Origin: Pseudothermotoga elfii DSM 9442 = NBRC 107921
GTDB lineage: Bacteria; Thermotogota; Thermotogae; Thermotogales; DSM-5069
Direction: 5' to 3'
Length of the DNA stretch: 64,000 nucleotides
NCBI RefSeq assembly: GCF_000504085.1
Contig: NC_022792.1
Span: 1,392,001 to 1,456,000 of the forward strand
Positions 42,032 to 50,401 of this stretch are shown piece by piece. Each line of letters begins with the position of its first letter. Within the stretch, counting starts at the first letter, position 1. The notes beneath the pieces are model-generated. The model made no database searches. It had not been told where the DNA came from and was given only the letters and a program-made list of their open reading frames with translations. Position numbers and translations under genes: made by a program.

Positions 42032-43346
42032 CTGGAGGTAATTTCACTCCCACCGGGCATGCATCAGAACACTGTAAACACATGGTACATTTCTCCCTGA
42101 GGAAAGTGAACTTTCCATCTACAAGCAAAAGTGCGTCGAAAGGGCATAAACTCACGCATGCACCACAGTCAACACATTCTGGTTTATCTTCTTTCTCAAT
42201 CTTGGCAGAAACTTCCTTAAGGCTTTTAATGGATCTCTCTTCGTTGAACAATTGAACAGGACTGGTTATCAAAAAAGTGCCACTTTCAATCCATGTTTTC
42301 AATACAGCTGCTATTTCGCGGGCCATGCTCAAGCTTGATATGGATGATGTTTTCACTTTTTTTCCTCCAATTTCTATATAGCCACTTCTGAGCTGAGCAT
42401 AATTAACACGCATGAGGGTTGGCCTGCCTTCTTTTCCATAATCTTTCACTTCTGTCTCTATTTGTTCGTTTCCGAGCGAAGCAAAAAAGGCTATTTCCTC
42501 ATTCAAAATTGGAATTGGTACTCCTATCCCTACAAACAGAGTCACACCATAACCTTTGAAATATGCAGCCTTTATGTATCTATGATTCATTTTCTTGGCA
42601 TCCCCAATTACAGAAATAGTTCTTGCTGCACTAATTGGTACTCCATATCTGTTAGTCTCAACATCATTTCTAAACTGAGTACCTGGCCATATTACATAGC
42701 CATCTGTACCGCATAAAAAGATTCTTGTTCCTAAACCTATTGTGTACATATTTGGATCTTTCAGCAGGGGACTTAATTCTCCTGATGTTGAGTAAGTCAC
42801 ATTCCCAAAATTTGGCAGCAACTTTCCCATATAGGTATATATAGTTAAATCAGAGCTGTTCGTCGCAGCAGCGTAATTTTGATAAGCATTTCTCGGATTA
42901 AAAAGGAAGAAATCATTTATAACCTCCTTGTTTATATAACCTTCAAACTGTTTTCTTGGATAACAATCTGTGCCTTTTCCAGAAGTTTTCAGTTGCAAAT
43001 TTTTCCCTTTAATCAAGGCTTCTATTATATGGGCACCACCAAATGTTTTATCTTCCTGAGATTCCTGAGTAGCTCCTACATATCCATCTACCGCGGCCAG
43101 ACCTCCGTAAACATCAACACCAGATAATTGGATTTTTTCCATGCGCATAGGTGGCATTGTGTGCCCGAAATTTATAAAAGCTCCACTTGAACACATCGGT
43201 GCGAAAGTCGCCGTGGTCACGACATCGACTTTTTTTGCCACTTCTTTTACGGATGATTCTCTGGCAAGCTGAACTACTTCTTCAGCTGTCATAACAACTG
43301 CTTCTCCACGCTTGATCTTCTCATTAATTTGCTCAACTGTTTTCAC
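42024..43346 (-). CDS. COG1900/DUF39 aspartate semialdehyde sulfurtransferase fused to ferredoxin
   Basis: A 440-residue protein: DUF39 domain (residues 1 to about 365) plus a C-terminal two-cluster ferredoxin (CVDCGACVSLCPFDAL, CTMCLQCSDACPVG). Candidate catalytic cysteines are C52 (APMCSSGAF) and C128 (GTDCYPRKQ), matching the two functional cysteines known for M. acetivorans MA1821. That family inserts sulfide-derived sulfur into aspartate semialdehyde, giving homocysteine without homoserine. GTG start at 43346 after GGAGGTGAGAGAT, overlapping lysC by 14 bp. The adjacent COG2122, asd and metH genes support the assignment. Confidence 0.88.
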   Translation of the reverse strand: MKTVEQINEKIKRGEAVVMTAEEVVQLARESSVKEVAKKVDVVTTATFAPMCSSGAFINFGHTMPPMRMEKIQLSGVDVYGGLAAVDGYVGATQESQEDKTFGGAHIIEALIKGKNLQLKTSGKGTDCYPRKQFEGYINKEVINDFFLFNPRNAYQNYAAATNSSDLTIYTYMGKLLPNFGNVTYSTSGELSPLLKDPNMYTIGLGTRIFLCGTDGYVIWPGTQFRNDVETNRYGVPISAARTISVIGDAKKMNHRYIKAAYFKGYGVTLFVGIGVPIPILNEEIAFFASLGNEQIETEVKDYGKEGRPTLMRVNYAQLRSGYIEIGGKKVKTSSISSLSMAREIAAVLKTWIESGTFLITSPVQLFNEERSIKSLKEVSAKIEKEDKPECVDCGACVSLCPFDALLLVDGKFTFLREKCTMCLQCSDACPVGVKLPPDE

Positions 43347-44685
43347 ATCTCTCACCTCCAAAAAATTCCTTATGAATAGCCCTTAAAGCATTGTCTCTAT
43401 CTCTGGTGTCTACCAGAAAATAGATAGTTACGTCTGAGGCACCCGCAGATATCATTTGTACATTTATGCATTGCTTGGAGACAGCAGAGAAAATCCTCGC
43501 AGCAACGCCATGCTTTTTTAGAATCCCGTCACCAACTGCTGCAATAAGAGAAATCTTTTCTTTATAGCATATATTTTCGACTTCGCTTATTTTCATCTTG
43601 GATGTTATTTTGCGGCATTTTTCTATATCCTGATGAGAGATGAGAACGTTTATGCTCGTCTGGGAAGTCACAACAGATTTTATGTTTATTCCTTCATTTC
43701 CAAAATTAGAGGCAATCTGTCCAAGAAGACCAGGAACACGCCCAACATTGGGCCCTTTGAATTGAATGATCGCTATATCATCAGTGAAAGATATACTTTT
43801 AATTATTTCATCTGTGACTGATCCGCTGGATGATATTACTGTGTCTGGATTTTCGATCGATCTGAAGGAATTTATATTGTAAATGTAAAGTGGGATGTTT
43901 TTTTTCTTAACAGGATCAACTGCAGAATGATGAAGTATTTTGGCACCAAAATAAGATAATTCTGCTGCCTCATCATAGGTAAGCCTGCTCACCGGCTGAA
44001 CTCCATCAACACATTTTGGATCGCACGTCATGAATCCAGAAACATCTTTGTATAAATCAACCCTTTCTGCATCTATACAGTAAGCTATGGAAGTTGCTGA
44101 ATAATCACTTCCCCCGCGGCCAAGAATCGTGATTTCTCCTTCATAAATGCCGTAAAAACCTGGAACTATATAATTCTTGTTGTCCTTAAAAAAATCTTTT
44201 AGATTTTTCTCACTGGTATATAAATCAATCGACGCGCTCTTAAATCTTCCATCTGTTAACAATCCAAATTGCTCTGGTAGGGCTTCTTCACATTGAAGCC
44301 CGTGATCATTAAAATAATGGCTCAGGAGCAGAGAAGAACACCTTTCTCCATGACTGACGACATGGTCATAAACAAAATCTGGTACTCGCCCAATTAATTT
44401 TGCTCCCATCAGCAGATCTCTTATCTGATAAACCCTTTCTTTTAAGTCGGAATATTCTCTATCCAGAAAATTTTGATAAATCGAATATAAATCAAAAAGA
44501 AATTCATCGATATCTATGTCTTTAATGACTTTCAACGCCCTGATTAAAGAATTTGTCACACCATTAACTGCAGAGACCACTAAAATAAAAGATCTGTCGT
44601 ACATCCTGACAACCTCAAAAATTTTCGAAAGATCATCTTTATTTTTCAAACTTGAGCCACCAAATTTGAGCACAACTTTTTTCAT
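43333..44685 (-). CDS. lysC: aspartokinase
   Basis: A 450-residue aspartate kinase with KFGGSSL at the N-terminus, VVSAVNGVT, GRGGSDYSAT and DPKCV-type active-site segments, and two C-terminal ACT domains (VGRVPGLLGQIASNFGNEGINIKSV; GVAARIFSAVSKQCINVQMISAGASDVTIYFLV). The ACT domains imply feedback control by an amino acid, presumably lysine, threonine or methionine. It overlaps metH by four bases (ATGA) and feeds the same operon's Asd. Confidence 0.94.
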   Translation of the reverse strand: MKKVVLKFGGSSLKNKDDLSKIFEVVRMYDRSFILVVSAVNGVTNSLIRALKVIKDIDIDEFLFDLYSIYQNFLDREYSDLKERVYQIRDLLMGAKLIGRVPDFVYDHVVSHGERCSSLLLSHYFNDHGLQCEEALPEQFGLLTDGRFKSASIDLYTSEKNLKDFFKDNKNYIVPGFYGIYEGEITILGRGGSDYSATSIAYCIDAERVDLYKDVSGFMTCDPKCVDGVQPVSRLTYDEAAELSYFGAKILHHSAVDPVKKKNIPLYIYNINSFRSIENPDTVISSSGSVTDEIIKSISFTDDIAIIQFKGPNVGRVPGLLGQIASNFGNEGINIKSVVTSQTSINVLISHQDIEKCRKITSKMKISEVENICYKEKISLIAAVGDGILKKHGVAARIFSAVSKQCINVQMISAGASDVTIYFLVDTRDRDNALRAIHKEFFGGERCENS

Positions 44686-47003
44686 CTTTCATTTTCCTTT
44701 CTGACTATTTTTTTACATATTTCCAGTGCCTTGAGGGCATCTTTTGCATACAATACACCAAATTGGTTCGCAAGTTGCTCATTCATTGAAGCACCACCAG
44801 CTATTACTACAACGCGCACGTTGTTCTTTTTGAGCAAATCAGAAACCTCTTTTACTTGTCCAACAGTGGTTGTCATCATAGCAGAAAGGCCAACTATATC
44901 AGGTTTTAAACGCTCGCACTCCGAGAGGATCTTTTGAGCTGGTACATCTTTCCCAACATCGTAAACTTCAAATCCACCGCTCTTTAAAACAGTCGCCACA
45001 ATTCTTTTTCCAATATCGTGTATATCCCCCTGAACAGTAGCAAGCAATACCTTGCCAAGCTTTGCCTGAGCTTCGCCAAGAAGGTTGTTCAGATAATCAA
45101 AAGCTGGCTGAACTGTTTCAGAAGCCAGAATCAAATGAGGAAGGTAAATAATACCCTTGGAATAAAGAGTCCCTATCTGCTCCATTGCCCTGGCAAGCAT
45201 ATTTTGACTTATATAAAGAGGCTCTTTTTCTTTCAGCGAATCTTTCACAAAATTCATCAATTTTTCTTTTTGCCCGCTCACTATTAACTTCACCAGTTCA
45301 TCTTCTATCACCTGCTCTGTTTTTGCAGGCTCTTTTCCTTTAAGTTGCAATGCGCCACGAAGGACATTCATTGTTGTTGCTTCCGCACTATTCAATATAG
45401 CCGCACTCAATCCTTTTTCGATACACAATGCGAGAAAAGCTGCATTGACACTCTCTCTGTTAGCAAGCCCAAAACTCAGGTTTGAAAGACCTATTGATGT
45501 TTTCAAACCAGCCCGGTTCATGAGTTCAATTGCTTTTAAAGTTGCATGATAATCATTTTTTGCGCCAGCAGGTAGCACCAGTGGATCAAAATAGACCCTC
45601 TCAAGATCAACATCATGATCTTTCAGAAATTCAGCAGTTTTCATAGCAATTTTAAATCTCTGCTGAGCTGTTTCAGGTACATGCTTTTCCATGGCAAGCA
45701 CAATCAACATACCGCCATATTTTTTTAAAAGTCTTATTCGTTCTTCGAGATGATCTTCTCTTGCAAAAGCTGAGTTGATCAACCCTCTTCCAGCATATTC
45801 TCTCATTGCACTTTCGAGGAAGTGGAGATTCTGTATATCGAACGAAACAGGGAGTGAAGATCTTTTGTCAAGTTCTACAATTGCTCGTCTAAAATGATCG
45901 TGAGTTAACAGTTTTTCTATCCCAAAATTCAAGTCTATAGCATCGCAACCTTCCTGCTCCTGAAGTTGAGAGAGTTCAACAACTTGCGAAAAATCCATCT
46001 GCTGAATCTTGGCTTGCAGCTTTTTTTTTCCACTTGCGTTGATTCTCTCACCTATTACTAAAAATGTGTCAGTAGGTCTCAAGATAGTTCTTGAAGAAAG
46101 ATATTGTTCTCTCTTAACTTGTCTTTTTCGGGGTTTTTGATTGCTTATATATTTGCACATAACCTTTATATGTTCAGGACCGGTACCGCAACAACCTCCT
46201 ACGATATTTGCCCCAAGTTCAATAAAATCTGCCATATAAACGGCAAATTCTTTCGGAGTGGTTTTATAGCTGAGTCTGCCTTTCTTGAGAATGGGCTTTC
46301 CTGCATTCGGCTCAACACAAAGTGGTTTCATGGAAAGCTCCGATAGCTTAGTGAAAACAGGCAACATTTCATCTGGTTCAAGTGAACAGTTTATGCCAAC
46401 CACATCAACATCGAGGTCATTCATGAGAGTTGCGAAAATCTCTACGGAGGTTCCACTGACTGTTTTTCCATCTGCTTCGAAAGTCATATGTGCTATCAGA
46501 GGTATTTCATGGGATAAATCACGAACTGCGATAATAGCAGCTTTAAGCTCTTTTAGATCTGACATCGTTTCTAATATTATTCCATCCACACCAGCTTCTA
46601 TAAGTAAAGAAGCCTGCTCTTTAAAAACCTCGTAAGCCTCTTCAAAATCGAGATCTCCGAGGGGACTTATGAAATTTCCTGTAGAAGATATATCGCCGAA
46701 AACAAATTTTCCACCAGAAACAGATTTTGCAATCTTAACTGCGTTAATATTAATCCTTTCTAAATCCTTTTCCAAATTGTAAGCACGCAATTTGAGCCTG
46801 TTGGCGCTGAATGTATTTGTCAATATTATGTCCGAGCCTGCTTCTATATATTCTCTGTGAAGCTTTTGAACCTCTTCTGGATCCTCAATATTCAAAAGCT
46901 CAATTAACCCGTTTACTCCTCTTTTAAAAAACTCTGTCCCATATGCACCATCAAGAAACAAAACTCTCTCCTGGAGCAACTGAAAAAATTCATTTCTTCT
47001 CAT
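44682..47003 (-). CDS. metH: cobalamin-dependent methionine synthase without activation domain
   Basis: A 773-residue MetH. Domains in order: homocysteine-binding barrel (LFLDGAYGTEFFKRG; zinc ligands in GINCS and GGCCGTGPEH), pterin-binding barrel (FLVIGERINASGKKKL, DAIDLNFG), cap helix domain, and B12 domain with GDIHDIGKRIVATVL carrying the cobalt-ligating histidine. The activation domain of E. coli MetH (about 1,220 residues) is missing and is supplied by the gene just upstream, the split form typical of Thermotogae. ATG 47003 overlaps that gene's stop (ATGA). Confidence 0.95.
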   Translation of the reverse strand: MRRNEFFQLLQERVLFLDGAYGTEFFKRGVNGLIELLNIEDPEEVQKLHREYIEAGSDIILTNTFSANRLKLRAYNLEKDLERININAVKIAKSVSGGKFVFGDISSTGNFISPLGDLDFEEAYEVFKEQASLLIEAGVDGIILETMSDLKELKAAIIAVRDLSHEIPLIAHMTFEADGKTVSGTSVEIFATLMNDLDVDVVGINCSLEPDEMLPVFTKLSELSMKPLCVEPNAGKPILKKGRLSYKTTPKEFAVYMADFIELGANIVGGCCGTGPEHIKVMCKYISNQKPRKRQVKREQYLSSRTILRPTDTFLVIGERINASGKKKLQAKIQQMDFSQVVELSQLQEQEGCDAIDLNFGIEKLLTHDHFRRAIVELDKRSSLPVSFDIQNLHFLESAMREYAGRGLINSAFAREDHLEERIRLLKKYGGMLIVLAMEKHVPETAQQRFKIAMKTAEFLKDHDVDLERVYFDPLVLPAGAKNDYHATLKAIELMNRAGLKTSIGLSNLSFGLANRESVNAAFLALCIEKGLSAAILNSAEATTMNVLRGALQLKGKEPAKTEQVIEDELVKLIVSGQKEKLMNFVKDSLKEKEPLYISQNMLARAMEQIGTLYSKGIIYLPHLILASETVQPAFDYLNNLLGEAQAKLGKVLLATVQGDIHDIGKRIVATVLKSGGFEVYDVGKDVPAQKILSECERLKPDIVGLSAMMTTTVGQVKEVSDLLKKNNVRVVVIAGGASMNEQLANQFGVLYAKDALKALEICKKIVRKENER

Positions 47004-47563
47004 ACACTTAACCACCCTATCATGCAAGTTGTAGTCTTTCTTGGAATCATTACACCACTCTCAAGAACTTTCACCTGATCTGCCCTCAAAAGTCTTTCAA
47101 CTATGTATTTATTCATACGCATATCAACATTGCCGTAACCAGGTGAAAATCTCATTGTGCCAGCTCCAAATTGCTCCCTGAATTTTCTGTCCACATTCTC
47201 ATTGAGCTTTTCGAGAGATTCAGAAGCCCATGAATCTATTATTAGAGATTCAAAGGTTTTACCAGAATCTGAATAATATTCGATCAGCATATCTATCTTT
47301 TTTCCAAGAGTCGACAAAAAAATCGTAATCTTTCCCACATTTTCGAAGGTATCTGGGATGAGCTCTTTTGGAAGCTCTGATTTTTCGAAGAATGAATACC
47401 ACACAACAGGATCTATCTGATCATATGCTTCCAGAAACAGTGAATTTATCTTCTTGATCAGCTGGTCTCTTGCCAACGTCGAGTATTTAGCACCCGCTCT
47501 GGCAAGAAATATTCTTTTGTCTGGCATACATTCTTCTTTCTCAGGCTTGTATGTATGTACCAT
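47000..47563 (-). CDS. MetH reactivation-domain-like protein
   Basis: A 187-residue protein matching the activation domain of cobalamin-dependent methionine synthase in stand-alone form, like T. maritima TM0269: ITIFLSTLGKKIDMLIEYYS, then MRFSPGYGNVDM, and ESGVMIPRKTTTCMIGW at the C-terminus. It helps reductive methylation of MetH cobalamin using SAM. ATG at 47563 with GGGGGAG three bases upstream, rather close; no better start is seen. It is the first gene of the methionine operon, directly downstream of the leader terminator. Confidence 0.87.
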   Translation of the reverse strand: MVHTYKPEKEECMPDKRIFLARAGAKYSTLARDQLIKKINSLFLEAYDQIDPVVWYSFFEKSELPKELIPDTFENVGKITIFLSTLGKKIDMLIEYYSDSGKTFESLIIDSWASESLEKLNENVDRKFREQFGAGTMRFSPGYGNVDMRMNKYIVERLLRADQVKVLESGVMIPRKTTTCMIGWLSV

Positions 47564-47577
47564 ATTCTCCCCCTTAC

Positions 47578-47609
47578 AAAAAAGGGGCGTTCCCATTTGA
47601 GAACGCCCC
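47578..47609 (-). terminator. leader terminator of the methionine operon
   Basis: On the minus strand GGGGCGTTC (47609-47601) pairs perfectly with GAACGCCCC (47592-47584) over an 8-base loop, followed by TTTTTT (47583-47578). It ends five bases before the first gene's ribosome site. This is a textbook intrinsic terminator in a leader, so expression must be controlled by attenuation. Confidence 0.92.
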
Positions 47610-47615
47610 TTCGAT

Positions 47616-47667
47616 ATTCTCCAAGCACACTTAAACGCCCGGAGAATCTTTCGGGGCGTCAGTGCGC
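47616..47667 (-). ncRNA. pseudoknotted leader RNA, candidate riboswitch for the methionine operon
   Basis: On the minus strand, P1 forms from GCGCAC (47667-47662) and GTGTGC (47630-47625), with one G-U pair. P2 forms from ACGCCC (47659-47654) and GGGCGT (47640-47635). The P2 loop segment ATTCTCC (47647-47641) pairs perfectly with GGAGAAT (47622-47616) just 3' of P1, a pseudoknot. ACGCCCC (47659-47653) can instead pair with GGGGCGT of the terminator (47609-47603), a 7-bp antiterminator. Folding of the pseudoknot would hide ACGCCC and let the terminator form. I do not see the SAM-I core, a T-box or B12 box. Ligand unknown; SAM, homocysteine or methionine are candidates by context. Confidence 0.7.
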
Positions 47668-47670
47668 ATT

Positions 47671-47679
47671 ATCATAGCA
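47671..47679 (-). promoter_or_regulatory. extended -10 promoter of the methionine operon
   Basis: Minus-strand TGCTATGAT (47679-47671) fits the extended -10 pattern TGN-TATNAT. The predicted start point, near 47664-47665, falls at the 5' edge of the P1 stem, so the transcript would begin with the structured leader. No clear -35 is visible. Confidence 0.55.
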
Positions 47680-47835
47680 TTTATTCTGAAAAAATTCTTA
47701 ATGACTACAGATATCATTTCACACTTCCTCTCACACATTTTTTTGATATTATATCTTCATAAGTTTTACGCATTTATTTTAATAAGGTAAACATAAACTT
47801 TCAGTACATCAATTTTCCATTAATCAGGTAATGGC

Positions 47836-48105
47836 ATGAAACTAAAAGTATTCAAAGAAACTACTCTGATAAATCCTGTTTGGTACTCAGAAAACTCAGG
47901 GGCAGGAGTGCTGTTAATTCATAGTTTTACAGAAAGCCCTCATGATAGCTTTATCTTTCAAAAATTCTAAAAGAGTTAACTGTGCCCGTTCCCAGGTTGT
48001 CTGGAACGGTGCAAATCATATAGATCTCCTGTATTCTTCATAGAAGGACTGCTGAGAAAATCTGTGGATTATATAAATCCAACAGTTATTTGCAAGAAAA
48101 TCAGA
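47836..48105 (+). pseudogene. carboxylesterase (alpha/beta hydrolase) remnant
   Basis: The ATG at 47836 opens a frame reading MKLKVFKETTLINPVWY, then GVLLIHSFTESPHDSFIF, the N-terminus of Est30-type carboxylesterases (family: GVLLIHGFTGSPHD), and stops at 47968-47970. Pieces continue in other frames: VPVPRLSGT (about 47980-48007), DLLYSS (about 48021-48038) and GLLRKSVDYIN (about 48046-48078), in the family's order. Several frameshifts and stops separate them, and the catalytic GxSxG region is not recognisable. It is a decayed gene; the right end is approximate. Confidence 0.7.
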
Positions 48106-48455
48106 GTGTTGTTGTAACAGAAACACCACAGGATTGAAACACGGTCGGGAGAGACTCGCAATCAAAAGAACAAATCTATTTAATCGAAAAAATTTGCCGA
48201 CCAATTTAAATTGCTGGATGCTATGCAAAAATTCATTTATCAGCAACGAGATTGGAAAAGATGAGGCAAAAATCTTTTCAAAATAGTTTGCCAAAAATTT
48301 GTAAAGAGTTCTTCCCTGGCTTCTGAAAAATTGATGAGTTTCCAGGTATGAATTTTGCAAATTAATCTTTTCTGATGGAATAATCTTTAAGTATACCGTT
48401 TCTTCACGTTATTGAGCCATCATCTGTAACAGATTAGTTTTATAAATTTGTTCGT

Positions 48456-49679
48456 ATGGCGAAATACTCTAATCCTTTCAGGGCTCTAAGAAATAAAAAC
48501 TACACACTCTTCTGGATACCCCAAAGTGTTTCTTTGATGGGTACCTGGATAGATACGACGTTGCGCGGCTGGGTCGCTGTTAACTTATTTCCGGAAGATA
48601 AAGCAGCGGGTTTTATAGGACTGATTGCGTTTTTAAAAGGTTTTCCAACAGTCTTATTATCGCCAGTAAGCGGGGTACTTATAGATTGGTTTGGACCGAG
48701 AGAGGTGCTTTTTTTAACACAACTTGCCGATGCAATAAATGCAACAATAATGGCATACCTCGTAAGTAAAAATATCCTGACTCCCGTTCAGTTACTGTTG
48801 CTGAGTGTTCTTATGGGAATATCAGGTTCCTTTTATTTGCCTTCAAGGAACACTTTTATTGGAAACATAGTACCTAAGAGTCATTTACCCAATGCACTTG
48901 CACTGCATTCTATGATATTTAACGTTGCAAGAATGGTAGGACCATCTATAGCCGGATTCGTGGTGAAATACTACGGGTTGACTTTCGGCTTTATCGTGAA
49001 TGCACTTTCATTCGTTCCTTTACTTGTAGTGCTTCCAACAATACCTTTAAAATATGAACACATTCCTCCATCCAAGCGAGCTTTTATAGCAGATTTAAAA
49101 GACGGCATCCAATTCACTGTTAAGAACAAAACGCTGCTGGTAACATTTGCTTCGCTTATGATATACGCCTTTTTTGGTATGCCATACAGCATGCTTATGC
49201 AGGCTTTCGCAAAAAGTGCGGTCAGAACAGATCTTGTAGGTTACGGTTTAATCATGGGGTCGATGGGGCTTGGAGCTTTTATAGGTGCTCTGGTTGCAGG
49301 AGGCATGGAACCAGAACAGGTCATATCTGTTAGGGAAGAATATCTCATACTTTTAATCGGGGTGAGTACACTTGCAACATCTATCTTTCCATCTATAGCA
49401 TATATCATGTCATTTATAAATGGTGCAGCACAGACAATTTTTTTCAACATAACAAACAGTCGCACACAGTTTGTTTCTCCGGGTAATATGAGAGGGCGTA
49501 CAATGTCTTTGTACGCCCTTATAAGCACTGGAGCATCGCCAACCGGTACATTCATTTTCGGCCTGATTGGAAATGTCATCGGTATCAAAAACGCTTATAC
49601 AATACTTGCATTTGTGATGATTTCTTACTTTTTCTTAAGAAGGACAATTGTGAACCACAAGATCAAATCAAATAACTGA
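48456..49679 (+). CDS. MFS transporter, EntS-like exporter group
   Basis: A 407-residue MFS protein with about 11-12 predicted segments. NPFRALRNKNYTLFWIPQSVSLMGTWIDTTLRGW is the classical start of the DUF894/EntS-like group, and LPNALALHSMIFNVARMVGPSIAGF is the matching middle motif. The substrate is unknown. No ribosome site is evident before the ATG at 48456, which is unusual here. The 3' end overlaps the convergent TauE gene by 17 bp. Confidence 0.87.
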   Translation: MAKYSNPFRALRNKNYTLFWIPQSVSLMGTWIDTTLRGWVAVNLFPEDKAAGFIGLIAFLKGFPTVLLSPVSGVLIDWFGPREVLFLTQLADAINATIMAYLVSKNILTPVQLLLLSVLMGISGSFYLPSRNTFIGNIVPKSHLPNALALHSMIFNVARMVGPSIAGFVVKYYGLTFGFIVNALSFVPLLVVLPTIPLKYEHIPPSKRAFIADLKDGIQFTVKNKTLLVTFASLMIYAFFGMPYSMLMQAFAKSAVRTDLVGYGLIMGSMGLGAFIGALVAGGMEPEQVISVREEYLILLIGVSTLATSIFPSIAYIMSFINGAAQTIFFNITNSRTQFVSPGNMRGRTMSLYALISTGASPTGTFIFGLIGNVIGIKNAYTILAFVMISYFFLRRTIVNHKIKSNN

Positions 49680-50391
49680 TGCCACTTACAATCACAGCAG
49701 CAAAAACTATAAATCTCAACCAGTTAGCACCTTTCTTTATAGCAAATCTCGCTCCCATAGAAGCACCAAGCATACTTCCAAGCCCAAGTATCAGTCCTGC
49801 CAATGGCTCCACTTTTCCATTGAGAACAAATATCAACAAAGAAATTGGTGTGTAGGCAAGCACTATGAAGACCTTGAGAGCATTATTTCTGACCAGGTCA
49901 AACCCAAGAAGTGTCGCAGTAAAAAATATGAAGAAAAACCCAACCCCAGCCTGAATAAACCCACCATACACACCTATACAAAAGAAGACAAAAGCAGTCA
50001 GAAAAACGTTGACGCTCTTTTTTCTCTCTTCAGTCCACATCTTTGGTTTTGACAGCAAAAAAACAGCCATAATGAGTAATACTACACCAACTATCTTTTT
50101 AAGCAGATCTTTGTTTATATCAACAACTATAGCAGTACCAACAATTGATCCAATAGCAGCCGGTACTGCATATAACAAGGCTGTTTTAACAGGTAAAACT
50201 CTGTTTTTATGAAAATTTCTCACTGCCACTATATTTTGAAGAAGAATAGCTATTCTGTTTGTGCCGTTTGCTATATCTATCCCCATGCCGAGCATAGTTA
50301 AAAGCGGAAGAGTTATAAGACTGCCGCCACCTGCCACAACATTCAAAAAACCAGAAGCTATACCGGATAGAAAAATAAGAATATAAAGCAC
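49663..50391 (-). CDS. TauE/SafE-family (TSUP) transporter
   Basis: A 242-residue membrane protein with eight predicted segments and the family motifs GFLNVVAGGGSLITLPLL near the N-terminus and GVYGGFIQAGVGFFFIFF in the middle. The family exports sulfite, sulfoacetate or related organic anions; given the sulfur genes in this window a sulfur anion is plausible but unproven. The start is GTG at 50391, following AGGAGTGATT. It is preceded by the M42 peptidase gene, whose stop lies 10 bp upstream. Confidence 0.85.
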   Translation of the reverse strand: MLYILIFLSGIASGFLNVVAGGGSLITLPLLTMLGMGIDIANGTNRIAILLQNIVAVRNFHKNRVLPVKTALLYAVPAAIGSIVGTAIVVDINKDLLKKIVGVVLLIMAVFLLSKPKMWTEERKKSVNVFLTAFVFFCIGVYGGFIQAGVGFFFIFFTATLLGFDLVRNNALKVFIVLAYTPISLLIFVLNGKVEPLAGLILGLGSMLGASMGARFAIKKGANWLRFIVFAAVIVSGISYLI

Positions 50392-50401
50392 ACAATCACT
50401 C

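Larger units (their letters stand above)
47668..48455. other. long intergenic region without an intact gene
   Basis: Apart from the methionine-operon promoter at its left end and the esterase remnant listed separately, no intact gene is visible in about 790 bases. A 114-codon open frame on the minus strand (48016-48360) has no family pattern and lies over the remnant, so I regard it as chance. Confidence 0.55.

Noticed and set aside
47616-47667. SAM-I (S-box), T-box or cobalamin riboswitch before the methionine operon
   Set aside because: The conserved cores of these classes are absent; the element is too short and its pseudoknot topology is different.
48016-48360. 114-codon open frame on the minus strand
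   Set aside because: No family pattern or ribosome site; it lies opposite the esterase remnant and looks like chance.
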